Assembly: GCF_001905665.1 (NCBI RefSeq)
Contig: NZ_LIVX01000001.1
Coordinates: 744,001-808,000 of the forward strand
DNA: 64,000 nt
Reading direction: 5' to 3'
Source of the DNA: Streptomyces sp. CB02261
GTDB taxonomy: Bacteria; Actinomycetota; Actinomycetes; Streptomycetales; Streptomycetaceae
The notes beneath the pieces were generated by a model. That model made no database searches. It saw only the letters and a program-made list of their open reading frames with translations, and had not been told where the DNA came from. The position numbers and the translations under genes were made by a program. Positions 54,886 to 63,757 of this stretch are shown in pieces. How positions within the stretch are numbered: position 1 is the first letter of the stretch; each line of letters begins with the position of its first letter.

Positions 54886-55878
54886 TCAGACGGTCGCGCG
54901 CACCGCGCGGTTCGCGCTCCAGCCCTCCCAGGCCGAGCTGATCATGGCGCGGACGTCGTGCTGCGCCTTCCAGCCCAGCTCCGACTGGATGCGCGCCGCC
55001 GAAGCCACCACACGGGCCGGGTCGCCGGGCCGGCGCGGGGTGACCAGGGGCTCGACGCTGTGACCGGTGATCTCGTTGATGAGGTCCACCATCTCGCGCA
55101 CCGACACGCCCTCGCCGCGCCCGATGTTCAGCGTCAGCGTGGCCGTCTCGCCGGCCTCGCCCGCCGCCGCGAGCGCGCGGGCCGCGGCCAGGTGCGCGTC
55201 CGCGATGTCGGCGACGTGGATGTAGTCACGGATGCAGGTGCCGTCCGGCGTCGGGTAGTCGTCACCGAAGATGCGCGGGGACTCGCCGGCGTCGAGGCGC
55301 TCGAAGACCATCGGCACCAGGTTGAAGACACCGGTGTCGGCGAGCTCGGGGGCCGCCGCGCCCGCCACGTTGAAGTACCGCAGGCAGGCCGTGGACAGGC
55401 CGTGTGCCTGACCGACGGCGCGCGCCATCCACTCACCGACCAGCTTGGTCTCGCCGTAGGGGCTGAGGGGCAGGCACTCGGTGTCCTCGGTGACGAGGTC
55501 CACGTCGGGCATGCCGTAGACGGAGGCGGAGGAGGAGAAGAGGAAGCTCTTCACGCCCGCCGAGGCCGCCGCGTCGAGGATCGTCTGCAGACCCGTCACG
55601 TTCTCGCGGTAGTAGAACAGCGGCTGCTCGACCGACTCGCCGACCTGCTTCTTCGCGGCCAGGTGGACGATGCCCTTGACCTCGTGCTCGCGGAGCACGC
55701 GGTCGAGGAACTCGCGGTCGAGGACCGTGCCCTGTTCGAGGACGACGCCCGTGGGGATGCGCGCCGGGTTGCCGGTGCTGAGGTCGTCGACCACGACGAC
55801 ACGCTCGCCGCCCTCGGTCATTGCTTTGACGACGTGGGAACCGATGTATCCGGCGCCGCCGGTGATGAGCCAGGTCAT
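54886..55878 (-). CDS. galE: UDP-glucose 4-epimerase
   Basis: 330 residues. NAD-binding GGAGYIGSHV at 7-16, catalytic SSSASVYG (Ser) and SPYGETK (Tyr-x3-Lys) of the extended short-chain dehydrogenase family, and RDYIHVADIADAH. It interconverts UDP-glucose and UDP-galactose (possibly the GlcNAc forms). It lies in the glycopolymer cluster rather than in a gal operon, so it probably supplies donors for wall polymers. A -10-like TACACT six bases before the ATG suggests a leaderless mRNA. Confidence 0.94.
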   Translation of the reverse strand: MTWLITGGAGYIGSHVVKAMTEGGERVVVVDDLSTGNPARIPTGVVLEQGTVLDREFLDRVLREHEVKGIVHLAAKKQVGESVEQPLFYYRENVTGLQTILDAAASAGVKSFLFSSSASVYGMPDVDLVTEDTECLPLSPYGETKLVGEWMARAVGQAHGLSTACLRYFNVAGAAAPELADTGVFNLVPMVFERLDAGESPRIFGDDYPTPDGTCIRDYIHVADIADAHLAAARALAAAGEAGETATLTLNIGRGEGVSVREMVDLINEITGHSVEPLVTPRRPGDPARVVASAARIQSELGWKAQHDVRAMISSAWEGWSANRAVRATV

Positions 55879-55884
55879 TCCGAC

Positions 55885-55890
55885 AGTGTA
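55885..55890 (-). promoter_or_regulatory. -10 element for a leaderless galE transcript
   Basis: TACACT on the minus strand, 6 bases before the galE ATG, giving a predicted transcription start at the initiator A. No ribosome-binding site precedes the ATG and no -35 hexamer is clear. Confidence 0.5.
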
Positions 55891-55942
55891 GTCACAGCCT
55901 CCGGAGCCCCCCGGCGGGTCGGGCCGTGGCCCCGGACACGCG

Positions 55943-55979
55943 CGAGCCCCGCCCTGACGCGTGGTCGGGGCGGGGCTCG
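55943..55979 (-). terminator. Terminator of the GT4/TagF-like operon
   Basis: CGAGCCCCGCCC at 55943-55954 and GGGCGGGGCTCG at 55968-55979, a perfect 12-bp stem with a 13-base loop, between the GT4 stop and the galE promoter on the minus strand. Confidence 0.8.
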
Positions 55980-56001
55980 GACGGCCGTTCTCCCGCGGGG
56001 T

Positions 56002-57156
56002 CTAGCGCTCGATCTCCTCGAACGCCGCCTCCCACTGGTCGAGGACGTGCGGCAGCGCCAGGTGCGCGACGTGCTCGCGCCCCGCCCTGCCGTACCTCTG
56101 GCGCATCGCGCCGTCGTCCATCAGCTCACCGAGCGCCGCGGCGAGCGCCGGCACGTCGGCCGGCGGCACCAGGGTGCCGGAGACGCCGTCGGCGACGAGC
56201 TCCCGGACACCGCCCGAGACGTCGAAGCTCACACACGGCACACCGCAGGCGGCGGCCTCGGCCAACGCCATCGGACGGCCCTCGCGCTCACTGCTGATCG
56301 CGACGATGGACAGCTCGCGGTAGGCGGCCGCCATGTCCTGGGCCGTGCCCCGGAAGACGACCTGGTCGGCGACGCCCAGGTCCTCGGCGCGCATCCGCAG
56401 CTCGCCCTCCAGCGGGCCCTCGCCGAAGAGGTGCAGCTCCCAGCCGTCACGCCCCTTGTGCGCCTGCGCGAAGGCCTCGATCATCCGGTCGTACCGCTTG
56501 ATCGGGTCGAGCCGGCCGACCGCGCCGATCTTGCGGGTGTCGAGCGGGGCCAGCTCGTCCGGGTAGAACGGCAGCGGGTTCGGCATGACCCGCACGTTCG
56601 GCACGCGCTGGTTGACGAACTCGACCGCGTCGCCCTCGGAGAGCACCAGGGTCTGCTCCAGCCTCGGGTAGTGACGCCGGATCAGGCCCAGGTTGGCGCT
56701 CCGCTTCGCCTGCGCGAAGGACTCGTGGTACTGGCCGATGCCCTTGAGGTGACCCCACTTCAGCGGCATGACCCAGTCCACGGCCCACGGCGAGCCGAAG
56801 ACGATGTAGCCGTTCTCGACCTCGGCGAGCTTCCGCTCGAACTCCGCCCGCGCGTTGTCGCGGTCGGCCCGGGCGCGTCGCGCGTCGGCGCGGCGGGCCA
56901 GGCTGATCCGGTCGCCGACCGTGCGCACGGGCGGCTTGGGCTCGGAGGGCGCCGGGTAGAGCGTCGAGTGCCGGTACGCGCGCGTGGCGTTGTACGGGAA
57001 CGGCTCCGGGCTCGGCCGGATGCCGATCAGCTCGACGCGGTGGCCGCGCTCCCCCATGCCCTGGGCGAGGGTGTGCAGCACCCGCTGGGATCCACCCATC
57101 GAGTCGACGTCGATGCCGACGAAGAACACGTTGCGGACAGGGGAGGCCTCAGTCAT
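56002..57156 (-). CDS. GT4-family glycosyltransferase
   Basis: 384 residues from ATG. VFFVGIDVDSMGGSQRVLHTLAQG (donor-domain G-rich start, about 9-32), IGAVGRLDPIKRYDRMIEAFA and the E-x7-E motif SSEREGRPMALAEAAACGVPC mark a GT-B retaining enzyme of family 4. It shares an 8-bp overlap with the upstream fusion gene, so they are one operon. The acceptor is likely a lipid-linked glycan of the wall polymer. A role adding a hexose or HexNAc branch is possible but not shown. Confidence 0.9.
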   Translation of the reverse strand: MTEASPVRNVFFVGIDVDSMGGSQRVLHTLAQGMGERGHRVELIGIRPSPEPFPYNATRAYRHSTLYPAPSEPKPPVRTVGDRISLARRADARRARADRDNARAEFERKLAEVENGYIVFGSPWAVDWVMPLKWGHLKGIGQYHESFAQAKRSANLGLIRRHYPRLEQTLVLSEGDAVEFVNQRVPNVRVMPNPLPFYPDELAPLDTRKIGAVGRLDPIKRYDRMIEAFAQAHKGRDGWELHLFGEGPLEGELRMRAEDLGVADQVVFRGTAQDMAAAYRELSIVAISSEREGRPMALAEAAACGVPCVSFDVSGGVRELVADGVSGTLVPPADVPALAAALGELMDDGAMRQRYGRAGREHVAHLALPHVLDQWEAAFEEIER

Positions 57157-59932
57157 GGGTGCCGCCTTCGAAAAAAGCATCGACCACCATCTTGCTGGCG
57201 TGGCCGGTCTCGTACGAGCAGAACATTTCCTGGAAGCGCGCGTACCGCTGCGCGTGGCGCTCCTGGGTGCCCTCGAGGTCCCGCACGACGGCGGCGAGGT
57301 CCTCGGTGGTCGTCACCATCGGCCCGGGCGCGATGTCCTCGAGGTCGTAGTACGTGCCACGGTCGCCGCCCTTGTACGCCTCGTAGTCGTCCGTGTAGAG
57401 GACGATCGGGCGGCCGGTGTTGGCGTAGTCGAACATCAGCGACGAGTAGTCCGTGAGGACCGCGTCCGAGGCCAGCATCACGTCGTTGATGTCGGCGAAG
57501 GAGGAGCCGTCGCGCAGGAAGTGGCCCAGCTCCGGGGCGATCTTGAAGCGGTCGTACGGGTGGGTCCGCACGACGATGATCCACTCGTCGGAGAGGTGGG
57601 GGGCGAGCGCCTCGAAGTCCACGCGCACCGACTGGCCGGTGCGGCGGGCCGCGTCCCGGAAGGTCGGGGCGTAGAGCAGCACCTTCTTGTCGGCGGGGAT
57701 GTTCAGGGCCTCGCGGACGGCGGCGGCCCTGGCCTTCTGCTCGGGCTCGGCCCAGCGCACCAGCACGTCGTTGCGCGGGTAGCCGGAGCGGATCAGGTCG
57801 GCCGACACCTCGAAGGCCGGGACGAAGGTGCGCTCGAACTCGGCGCTCGGGCAGACGAGCGCGTCCCAGCGGCCGACGGCGGCGCGGAAGCGCCCCTTCT
57901 CGATGTCCGACGCGCCCCGCAGCGAGGGCACGTCGAAGCCCATCGCCTTGAAGGTCTGGCCGTGCCAGGTCTGGAGGTACCGGGTGCCCTTGGGCTTCGG
58001 GTACAGGTACGGCAGGTTGTGCGAGTCGACCCAGTAGGTGGCGCGGGCCAGGGCGCGTCCGTAGGCGAAGCTGCCGCGCCTGACGAGGGTGACGTCCTCG
58101 GGGAAGGACGAGCGGTCACCGGAGTACGACCAGATGACGTCGATCGGCAGGTTCCGGCGCTTGAGCTCCTCGTAGATGTAGCGCGGGCTGTCCGCGTAGC
58201 CGCGGCCCTCCAGCGCCTCGAACACGGCAAGGCTGCGCTTGCGCGGGAGCTTGGACACGGCGTCGTACGCGGTGGCCTTGCCCTCGTTGCCGACGAGGAT
58301 CTTCCTGACCTTGCCGACCTTGCCCTTGGCCTTGCGGGCGTAGGGGCCGAGCGGTTCGAGGGACTTCAGGACACCGGAGCGCTGCCAGGTGACCTCGAGG
58401 CGTCCGGCGCCCTTCTGCTCCGCCTTGATGCGGAGGTGGTGGATGCCGAACTTGTGGTACGTGACGGTGGCACGGAAGTCGGGCTGGTCGTGCTTGGCCA
58501 GCAGGATGTCCGTACGGCGGGCTCCGTCGCGCTCCAGGGAGACCACCGGGTGGCGGCGGGTCGCCACGCCGACCTTGCCTACGGGGACCTTGCGGAAGTC
58601 GAGCGCGGCCTTGGAGACGTACTGTCCTTCGCCCTCCGGGTGGAGGGTCAGGGGCACCGTGAGCGGCGTCTTGTGCGCGGCGAGCTTCACCGAGGCCTGG
58701 GTGCCCTCGGTGATCAGACCGGCCGGGTCGTAGGTGCGGATCTCCAGGTGCAGGACCGGGCCCCGCATCGAGACGGAGGTCAGCTCGTGCCGGATGCGGC
58801 CGGTGGCGAGCACCTGCTCGCGCATGTACCACTCGCTGATGTCGAGCTCGCTGCGGCTCGTGTCGTCGGTGGGGGCGACGGCGCCCCAGTAGGTGACCTC
58901 GCCCTCGTCCGTCACGAAGCGCGGGGCGAGCTGCGGCCGGCCCAGCTGGCGGGCGGCGACCTGGAGGTCGTCGAGGCGGCCGGTGCGCAGCAGGTGGATG
59001 CAGATGCGCTCTTCGCGGGAGAGCCGGGCGTAGGTCTCGTCGGAGATCTCGTCCAGGTACGGGTTGACCACGTCGGCGAACTCGGCGACCCAGTCGGCGT
59101 CGCGGAACGGCAGGTCGCCCAGGTACAGCCGGAAGTCGTGGCGGAGGAACTTGTAGTCCTTCTCCGCGCGCAGCTCCCCGCGGCCGTTCTCCTCGAACCA
59201 GGTGTCGATGAGCCGGGCCACGCCGATGCGGTCCGCGACGTTCTGGATCTTGTGCCGGCTGGAGGAGATGGAGACGCTCTCGGGCGCCAGTCGCCAGGTG
59301 TAGACCGACCACGGGACGACGGCGAAGGTCTCCGCGAGCGAGAACGCCTGCGCGGAGAACAGCTGGTCCTCGTAGTGGATGCCCTCGGGGAAGGTGAGGG
59401 CGTTGTCCCGGATGAAGGCGGTCCGGTAGAGCTTGTTCGTCGACAGGTGGTCGAAGAAGTACTCGGGGCGCTCGGCGATGCCGTTCACGACCCGCTTCTC
59501 GGTGAAGAGGTGCGGGTACCAGAGGCCGGTGGTGTTCGACTCCTCGAAGAGGCGGGTCACCTCGCCGGTGACGAAGTCGACGCCGGTCTCCTCGGCGACG
59601 AGCAGCAGGCTCTTGCAGGCGTGGCGGGGCAGCTCGTCGTCGCTGTCCAGGAACATGACGTACGGCGCGCGCGCGACCGCGATGCCGCGGTTGCGGGGCG
59701 CGCTGCAGCCACCACTGTTCTGCTCGAGCCGCACGTAGCGCACGCGCGGGTCGGAGGCCTCCAGAGAACGCGCGACGCGCTCGGTGCCATCGGTCGAACA
59801 GTCGTCGGCGATGATCACTTCGAGGTTGTTCAGGGTCTGGTCGAGAAGTGACCGAACCGCTCGCGGGAGCCGTTCCTCATCGTTGTAGACGATGACGACG
59901 ACGCTCACATCAGGGACGTCGCTAGTCGGCAT
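57149..59932 (-). CDS. GT2 + TagF-like CDP-polyol phosphotransferase fusion
   Basis: 927 residues from ATG. The N-terminal GT2 domain (about 8-240) has VVVIVYNDEERLPRAVRSLL, IADDCSTDG and MFLDSDDELP. A middle beta-rich part (about 300-470) follows. The C-terminal Glyphos_transf domain (about 540-900) has YLQTWHGQTFKAMGFD, SGYPRNDVL, LYAPTFRD and SDAVLTDYSSLMFDYANTGRP. TagF-type domains polymerise glycerol or ribitol phosphate from CDP donors. One chain thus could build a sugar-plus-polyol-phosphate unit. It is the first gene of an operon with the GT4 gene. Confidence 0.9.
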   Translation of the reverse strand: MPTSDVPDVSVVVIVYNDEERLPRAVRSLLDQTLNNLEVIIADDCSTDGTERVARSLEASDPRVRYVRLEQNSGGCSAPRNRGIAVARAPYVMFLDSDDELPRHACKSLLLVAEETGVDFVTGEVTRLFEESNTTGLWYPHLFTEKRVVNGIAERPEYFFDHLSTNKLYRTAFIRDNALTFPEGIHYEDQLFSAQAFSLAETFAVVPWSVYTWRLAPESVSISSSRHKIQNVADRIGVARLIDTWFEENGRGELRAEKDYKFLRHDFRLYLGDLPFRDADWVAEFADVVNPYLDEISDETYARLSREERICIHLLRTGRLDDLQVAARQLGRPQLAPRFVTDEGEVTYWGAVAPTDDTSRSELDISEWYMREQVLATGRIRHELTSVSMRGPVLHLEIRTYDPAGLITEGTQASVKLAAHKTPLTVPLTLHPEGEGQYVSKAALDFRKVPVGKVGVATRRHPVVSLERDGARRTDILLAKHDQPDFRATVTYHKFGIHHLRIKAEQKGAGRLEVTWQRSGVLKSLEPLGPYARKAKGKVGKVRKILVGNEGKATAYDAVSKLPRKRSLAVFEALEGRGYADSPRYIYEELKRRNLPIDVIWSYSGDRSSFPEDVTLVRRGSFAYGRALARATYWVDSHNLPYLYPKPKGTRYLQTWHGQTFKAMGFDVPSLRGASDIEKGRFRAAVGRWDALVCPSAEFERTFVPAFEVSADLIRSGYPRNDVLVRWAEPEQKARAAAVREALNIPADKKVLLYAPTFRDAARRTGQSVRVDFEALAPHLSDEWIIVVRTHPYDRFKIAPELGHFLRDGSSFADINDVMLASDAVLTDYSSLMFDYANTGRPIVLYTDDYEAYKGGDRGTYYDLEDIAPGPMVTTTEDLAAVVRDLEGTQERHAQRYARFQEMFCSYETGHASKMVVDAFFEGGTHD

Positions 59933-60139
59933 CCAAGTCCTCTCACAAGTGCGTGCGGCAACATCCGGCACGCGTTCCGGCCAGGCGCGGCGCTGCCTGC
60001 GCCATGGTCAATGGCGCGCTACTGCCTTCAGTGGTGAAGGGTGCCGCCCGCATGTTCGAGGAGCGCCACCCGGCGACCGGAAAGATTACCCGGCAGGAGG
60101 AATTGTTCCATACCTGCTCTCCCGGACCTTCGGTGATGT

Positions 60140-61777
60140 TCACCGCATCGCAAAGAGCCTCTTGAAGCGGCCCGACATGACCTGACGGGCACCGACCGCG
60201 CCGCCGGCGAACCGCAGGACGAGGCCCCGCCGCGCCGAGGCGACCACCTGGACGAGCAGCACCCGGCCCAGCCGCCCGAGGACCATGCCACGCCGGCCCG
60301 CGAACCCCTGCGGGGCCCTGACCTCGGCGTTCCCGGTCGATCCGTCCGCGTACCGCAGCTCGGCACGGAGCGACCACGCGGCGAGCCGGCCCGCGCGGAG
60401 CAGCTTCGCGGTCGGCAGTGACACGGTGGCGGTCCAGCCCTCCGCCATGGGGAGCAGCGGCGTGTCGGCCGTCAGCTCGTCCGCGGAGACCCGCTCGGTG
60501 AACACGACCCGTACGGCGACGGGGCCGAGTGCGGCGACACGCCCGTACAGGTCGTGGACGGTCAGGGTCAGCCGGGTCGACGCGCCGACGGTCACGGAGC
60601 CGTCCACGGCGACGGGCAGCTCGGCCGGCGCGAGCGCGGCGAGACCCTCCAGGGGTACGTCGGCGGGGGCGGCGGCCAGGACGGGCGTGCCGTCCTCGGC
60701 GCTCGGGTACGGGGGCACCAGCCGGGGCCGGGGCGCGGCCAGCTCGACGAACCGGGTCAGCTCCGCTCCCCCGGGCACGGCGGGGAGCGCGGTGAGCGCG
60801 GCGTGCAGCCACCGGGACGGAGCCTGGGCGTCGGCGACCGCGGCGGCCTCGAAGCCAGCCAGGTGGGCGCGGGTGACCGTCCACCAGTCGGCGCGGTAGG
60901 CGGCGGTGCGCTGCGGCAGCTCGCGCAGGTACATGGGGAGGTCGTAGTCGAGGAACTTCGTCTGCGCGGCCTGGGCGAGCGCGGGCCGGCCCGCCGTGCG
61001 GAACACGTCGACGACGGCGGCGTGGGCGGCGATCCGGTGCTCCCAGTTGGCCAGGGAGGCGCGGCGCAGCGAGATCGAGAGGGTCGCGGCCTGCCGCCGC
61101 ACGTGCCACACGTACACGGGCACGTCGGTGACGGCGAGCCGGGGGGCGGCCGCCTGCACCCGGGCGCTGAAGACGAAGTCCTCGTAGTGGAAGGCGCCGT
61201 CGGGGAAGCGGATGGCGTGCCGGTCGAGGAAGTCGCGGCGGTACAGCTTGTTCACGGAGAGGGTGTCGAGGACGAACTCCGGGTGCTTCTCGACGCCGTC
61301 GAGGACCGTGCCGGGAAGCGTGGCGCCCTGGGACACGTCGTACAGCGTGGGCGCCCAGACGGTCTCGCGGCCCTCGGGGAGCTCGCGCCGGACGCAGACG
61401 CCGGCGACGACGTCGGCCCGCTGCTCGGTGGCGACGGCGAGGAGTCCGTCGACGGCCCCGGGCAGCAGCAGGTCGTCGCTGTCGAGGAACAGGACGTAGG
61501 GGTGGACGGCGGCGTCGACGCCGTCGTTGCGGGGGGTGCCGCAGCCGCCGCTGTTCTCCCGGCGGATCACCGGCCGCACCCGTGGTTCGTCGGCGAATCC
61601 GGCGAGCACCTCGGGGGTCGTGTCCCCGGAGGCGTCGTCGACGACGACGACCTCACCGACCGCCTCGCCCTGGGCGAGAGCGGAACGGACGGCGTCGCCG
61701 ACGTGCGCCGCGTCGTTGTACGCGATGACGACGACACTGACGCGCGCGGGGGCCTGCGGCCGGGGGGTCTCACTCAC
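60140..61777 (-). CDS. GT2 glycosyltransferase with C-terminal beta domain
   Basis: 545 residues from GTG. The GT2 domain (about 12-250) has VSVVVIAYNDAAHVGDAV, VVDDASGDTT and LFLDSDDLLLPG. It resembles the N-terminal half of the neighbouring fusion protein, including NSGGCGTPRN versus NSGGCSAPRN and SVNKLYRRDFL versus STNKLYRTAFI. The C terminus lacks a Glyphos_transf domain and is a beta-rich segment with no motif I know. It looks like a paralogue of the GT2 and middle parts. The 207-bp gap before the fusion gene holds a possible 27-residue frame, noted separately. Confidence 0.85.
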   Translation of the reverse strand: MSETPRPQAPARVSVVVIAYNDAAHVGDAVRSALAQGEAVGEVVVVDDASGDTTPEVLAGFADEPRVRPVIRRENSGGCGTPRNDGVDAAVHPYVLFLDSDDLLLPGAVDGLLAVATEQRADVVAGVCVRRELPEGRETVWAPTLYDVSQGATLPGTVLDGVEKHPEFVLDTLSVNKLYRRDFLDRHAIRFPDGAFHYEDFVFSARVQAAAPRLAVTDVPVYVWHVRRQAATLSISLRRASLANWEHRIAAHAAVVDVFRTAGRPALAQAAQTKFLDYDLPMYLRELPQRTAAYRADWWTVTRAHLAGFEAAAVADAQAPSRWLHAALTALPAVPGGAELTRFVELAAPRPRLVPPYPSAEDGTPVLAAAPADVPLEGLAALAPAELPVAVDGSVTVGASTRLTLTVHDLYGRVAALGPVAVRVVFTERVSADELTADTPLLPMAEGWTATVSLPTAKLLRAGRLAAWSLRAELRYADGSTGNAEVRAPQGFAGRRGMVLGRLGRVLLVQVVASARRGLVLRFAGGAVGARQVMSGRFKRLFAMR

Positions 61778-61833
61778 CCGTGAATCCTACGTGCCCTCCG
61801 GACGGCCTCCGGGTGGCCGGAGCGCGCACGGAG

Positions 61834-61863
61834 ACGGCCGGGCACCCGAGGGTGCCCGGCCGT
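61834..61863 (-). terminator. Terminator of obg
   Basis: ACGGCCGGGCACCC (61834-61847), loop GA, GGGTGCCCGGCCGT (61850-61863): a perfect 14-bp stem between obg and the downstream GT2 gene. It separates the ribosome-gene operon from the glycopolymer cluster. Confidence 0.85.
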
Positions 61864-61942
61864 GTGAACGCCGACGGCGGCCGGTTCCCACGCCGTCCGC
61901 CCCGGGAAGCCGGGGACGGCCCGTGAGCGCCGGCCGACGCTG

Positions 61943-63382
61943 TTAGAACGGGTCGAACTCGTCGAACTCGCGCTGCGCGTCGTCCCGCTCCGCCTCGCGG
62001 TCGCGGCGACGCTGCGCCGCCGGACGCGGGGCTTCGAGACGGTGGTCCTCGCCACGGCGGCCGAGCATCTCGGCGCCGGCCATCATCGAGGGCTCCCAGT
62101 CGAAGACGACCGCGTTCTCCTCGGAGCCGATCGCGACGCCGTCGCCCGCGCGGGCACCGGCCTTCATCAGCTGGTCCTCGACGCCGAGGCGGTTGAGGCG
62201 GTCGGCCAGGTAGCCCACGGCCTCGTCGTTGCTGAAGTCGGTCTGGCGGACCCAGCGCTCCGGCTTCTCGCCGCGCACCCGGTACACCTCCTCGGCCTCG
62301 TCGTACGTGACCGTGAAGCCCGCGTCGTCGACGGCCTTCGGGCGGATGACGATACGGGTCGCCTCCTCCTGCGGCTTGGCGGCGCGCGCCTCGGAGACGA
62401 TGCCGGCGAGGGCGAAGGAGAGCTCCTTGAGGCCGAGCCGGGCCACGGCGGAGACCTCGAACACCTGGTAGCCGCGCTCCTCCAGGTCCGGGCGGATCAT
62501 GTCCGCGAGGTCCTGGCCGTCGGGGATGTCGACCTTGTTGAGGACGACGATCCGGGGCCGGTCCTCCAGGCCGCCGTACTGCCGGAGCTCCTCCTCGATG
62601 ATGTCGAGGTCGGTGACCGGGTCCCGGTCGGACTCCAGCGTCGCGGTGTCCAGGACGTGCACCAGGACCGAGCAGCGCTCGACGTGGCGCAGGAACTCCA
62701 GGCCCAGGCCGCGGCCCTGGCTCGCGCCCGGGATCAGACCCGGCACGTCGGCGATCGTGTACACGGTCGAACCGGCCGTGACGACGCCCAGGTTGGGCAC
62801 GAGGGTGGTGAAGGGGTAGTCCGCGATCTTCGGCTTGGCGGCCGAGAGGACCGAGATGAGCGAGGACTTGCCGGCGCTCGGGTAGCCGACGAGGGCCACG
62901 TCGGCGACGGTCTTCAGCTCCAGGACGATGTCCCGCGCCTCGCCGGGCTCGCCGAGGAGCGCGAAGCCGGGGGCCTTGCGGCGCGCCGAGGACAGCGCGG
63001 CGTTGCCGAGGCCGCCGCGGCCGCCCTGGCCCGCGACGAAGGTGGTGCCCTGGCCGACCAGGTCGGCGAGGACGTTGCCCTGCTTGTCGAGGACGACGGT
63101 GCCGTCGGGCACGGTCAGGACCAGGTCCTGGCCGTCCTTGCCGGAGCGGTTGTCACCGGCGCCGGGCTGCCCGTTGGTCGCCTTGCGGTGGGGCGAGTGG
63201 TGGTATTCGAGGAGCGTGGTGACGGCCTGGTCGACGACCAGGGTCACATCGCCGCCACGGCCGCCGTTGCCGCCGTCGGGTCCGCCGAGCGGCTTGAACT
63301 TCTCCCGGTGAACGGAGGCGCAGCCGTGGCCTCCGTTACCCGCGGCGACATGCAGCTCGACGCGGTCCACGAAGGTGGTCAT
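61943..63382 (-). CDS. obg: GTPase Obg (CgtA)
   Basis: 479 residues from ATG. The Obg N-terminal glycine-rich domain (1 to about 158: [29 protein letters not shown]), the G domain with [11 protein letters not shown] (about 166-176), DVPGLI and NKVDIPD, then an OCT domain (about 345-430, [14 protein letters not shown]) are all present. A streptomycete C-terminal acidic tail ends EFDEFDPF. It acts in ribosome assembly and, in Streptomyces, in the onset of differentiation. It is separated from rpmA by a terminator hairpin. Confidence 0.97.
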   Translation of the reverse strand: MTTFVDRVELHVAAGNGGHGCASVHREKFKPLGGPDGGNGGRGGDVTLVVDQAVTTLLEYHHSPHRKATNGQPGAGDNRSGKDGQDLVLTVPDGTVVLDKQGNVLADLVGQGTTFVAGQGGRGGLGNAALSSARRKAPGFALLGEPGEARDIVLELKTVADVALVGYPSAGKSSLISVLSAAKPKIADYPFTTLVPNLGVVTAGSTVYTIADVPGLIPGASQGRGLGLEFLRHVERCSVLVHVLDTATLESDRDPVTDLDIIEEELRQYGGLEDRPRIVVLNKVDIPDGQDLADMIRPDLEERGYQVFEVSAVARLGLKELSFALAGIVSEARAAKPQEEATRIVIRPKAVDDAGFTVTYDEAEEVYRVRGEKPERWVRQTDFSNDEAVGYLADRLNRLGVEDQLMKAGARAGDGVAIGSEENAVVFDWEPSMMAGAEMLGRRGEDHRLEAPRPAAQRRRDREAERDDAQREFDEFDPF

Positions 63383-63436
63383 GGTTCTGTGCCTCCAGTT
63401 ACTTCTGGGTGGAATGTCTATCTAGTAACACGCGAA

Positions 63437-63475
63437 AGGCGGACCCGCTTCCCGTCCGGGAAGTGAGGTCCGCCT
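63437..63475 (-). terminator. Hairpin between rpmA and obg
   Basis: AGGCGGACC/GGTCCGCCT (63437-63445 with 63467-63475) enclosing CTTCCCG/CGGGAAG. It lies after rpmA and before obg on the minus strand, so it may terminate rplU-rpmA transcripts or reduce read-through into obg. Confidence 0.8.
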
Positions 63476-63489
63476 CCGCAAAGATCCGA

Positions 63490-63744
63490 TCAGGCGACCG
63501 GAACGATGTTCACGACCTTGCGGCCACGGTGGGTGCCGAACTGCACCGAACCGGCCTGCAGGGCGAACAGCGTGTCGTCGCCGCCACGGCCGACGCCCGC
63601 GCCGGGGTGGAAGTGGGTGCCACGCTGGCGGATCAGGATCTCACCCGCGTTGACGACCTGACCGCCGAAGCGCTTCACGCCGAGCCGCTGGGCATTGGAG
63701 TCGCGCCCGTTCCGGGTGGACGATGCGCCCTTCTTGTGTGCCAT
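63490..63744 (-). CDS. rpmA: 50S ribosomal protein L27
   Basis: 84 residues. [20 protein letters not shown] and [13 protein letters not shown] are diagnostic of L27. Its N-terminal tail reaches the peptidyl transferase centre. It lacks the extended, cleaved N terminus seen in Firmicutes. It follows rplU by 13 bp, and the two form the standard rplU-rpmA operon. Confidence 0.98.
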   Translation of the reverse strand: MAHKKGASSTRNGRDSNAQRLGVKRFGGQVVNAGEILIRQRGTHFHPGAGVGRGGDDTLFALQAGSVQFGTHRGRKVVNIVPVA

Positions 63745-63757
63745 GTCTCAGTCCCTC

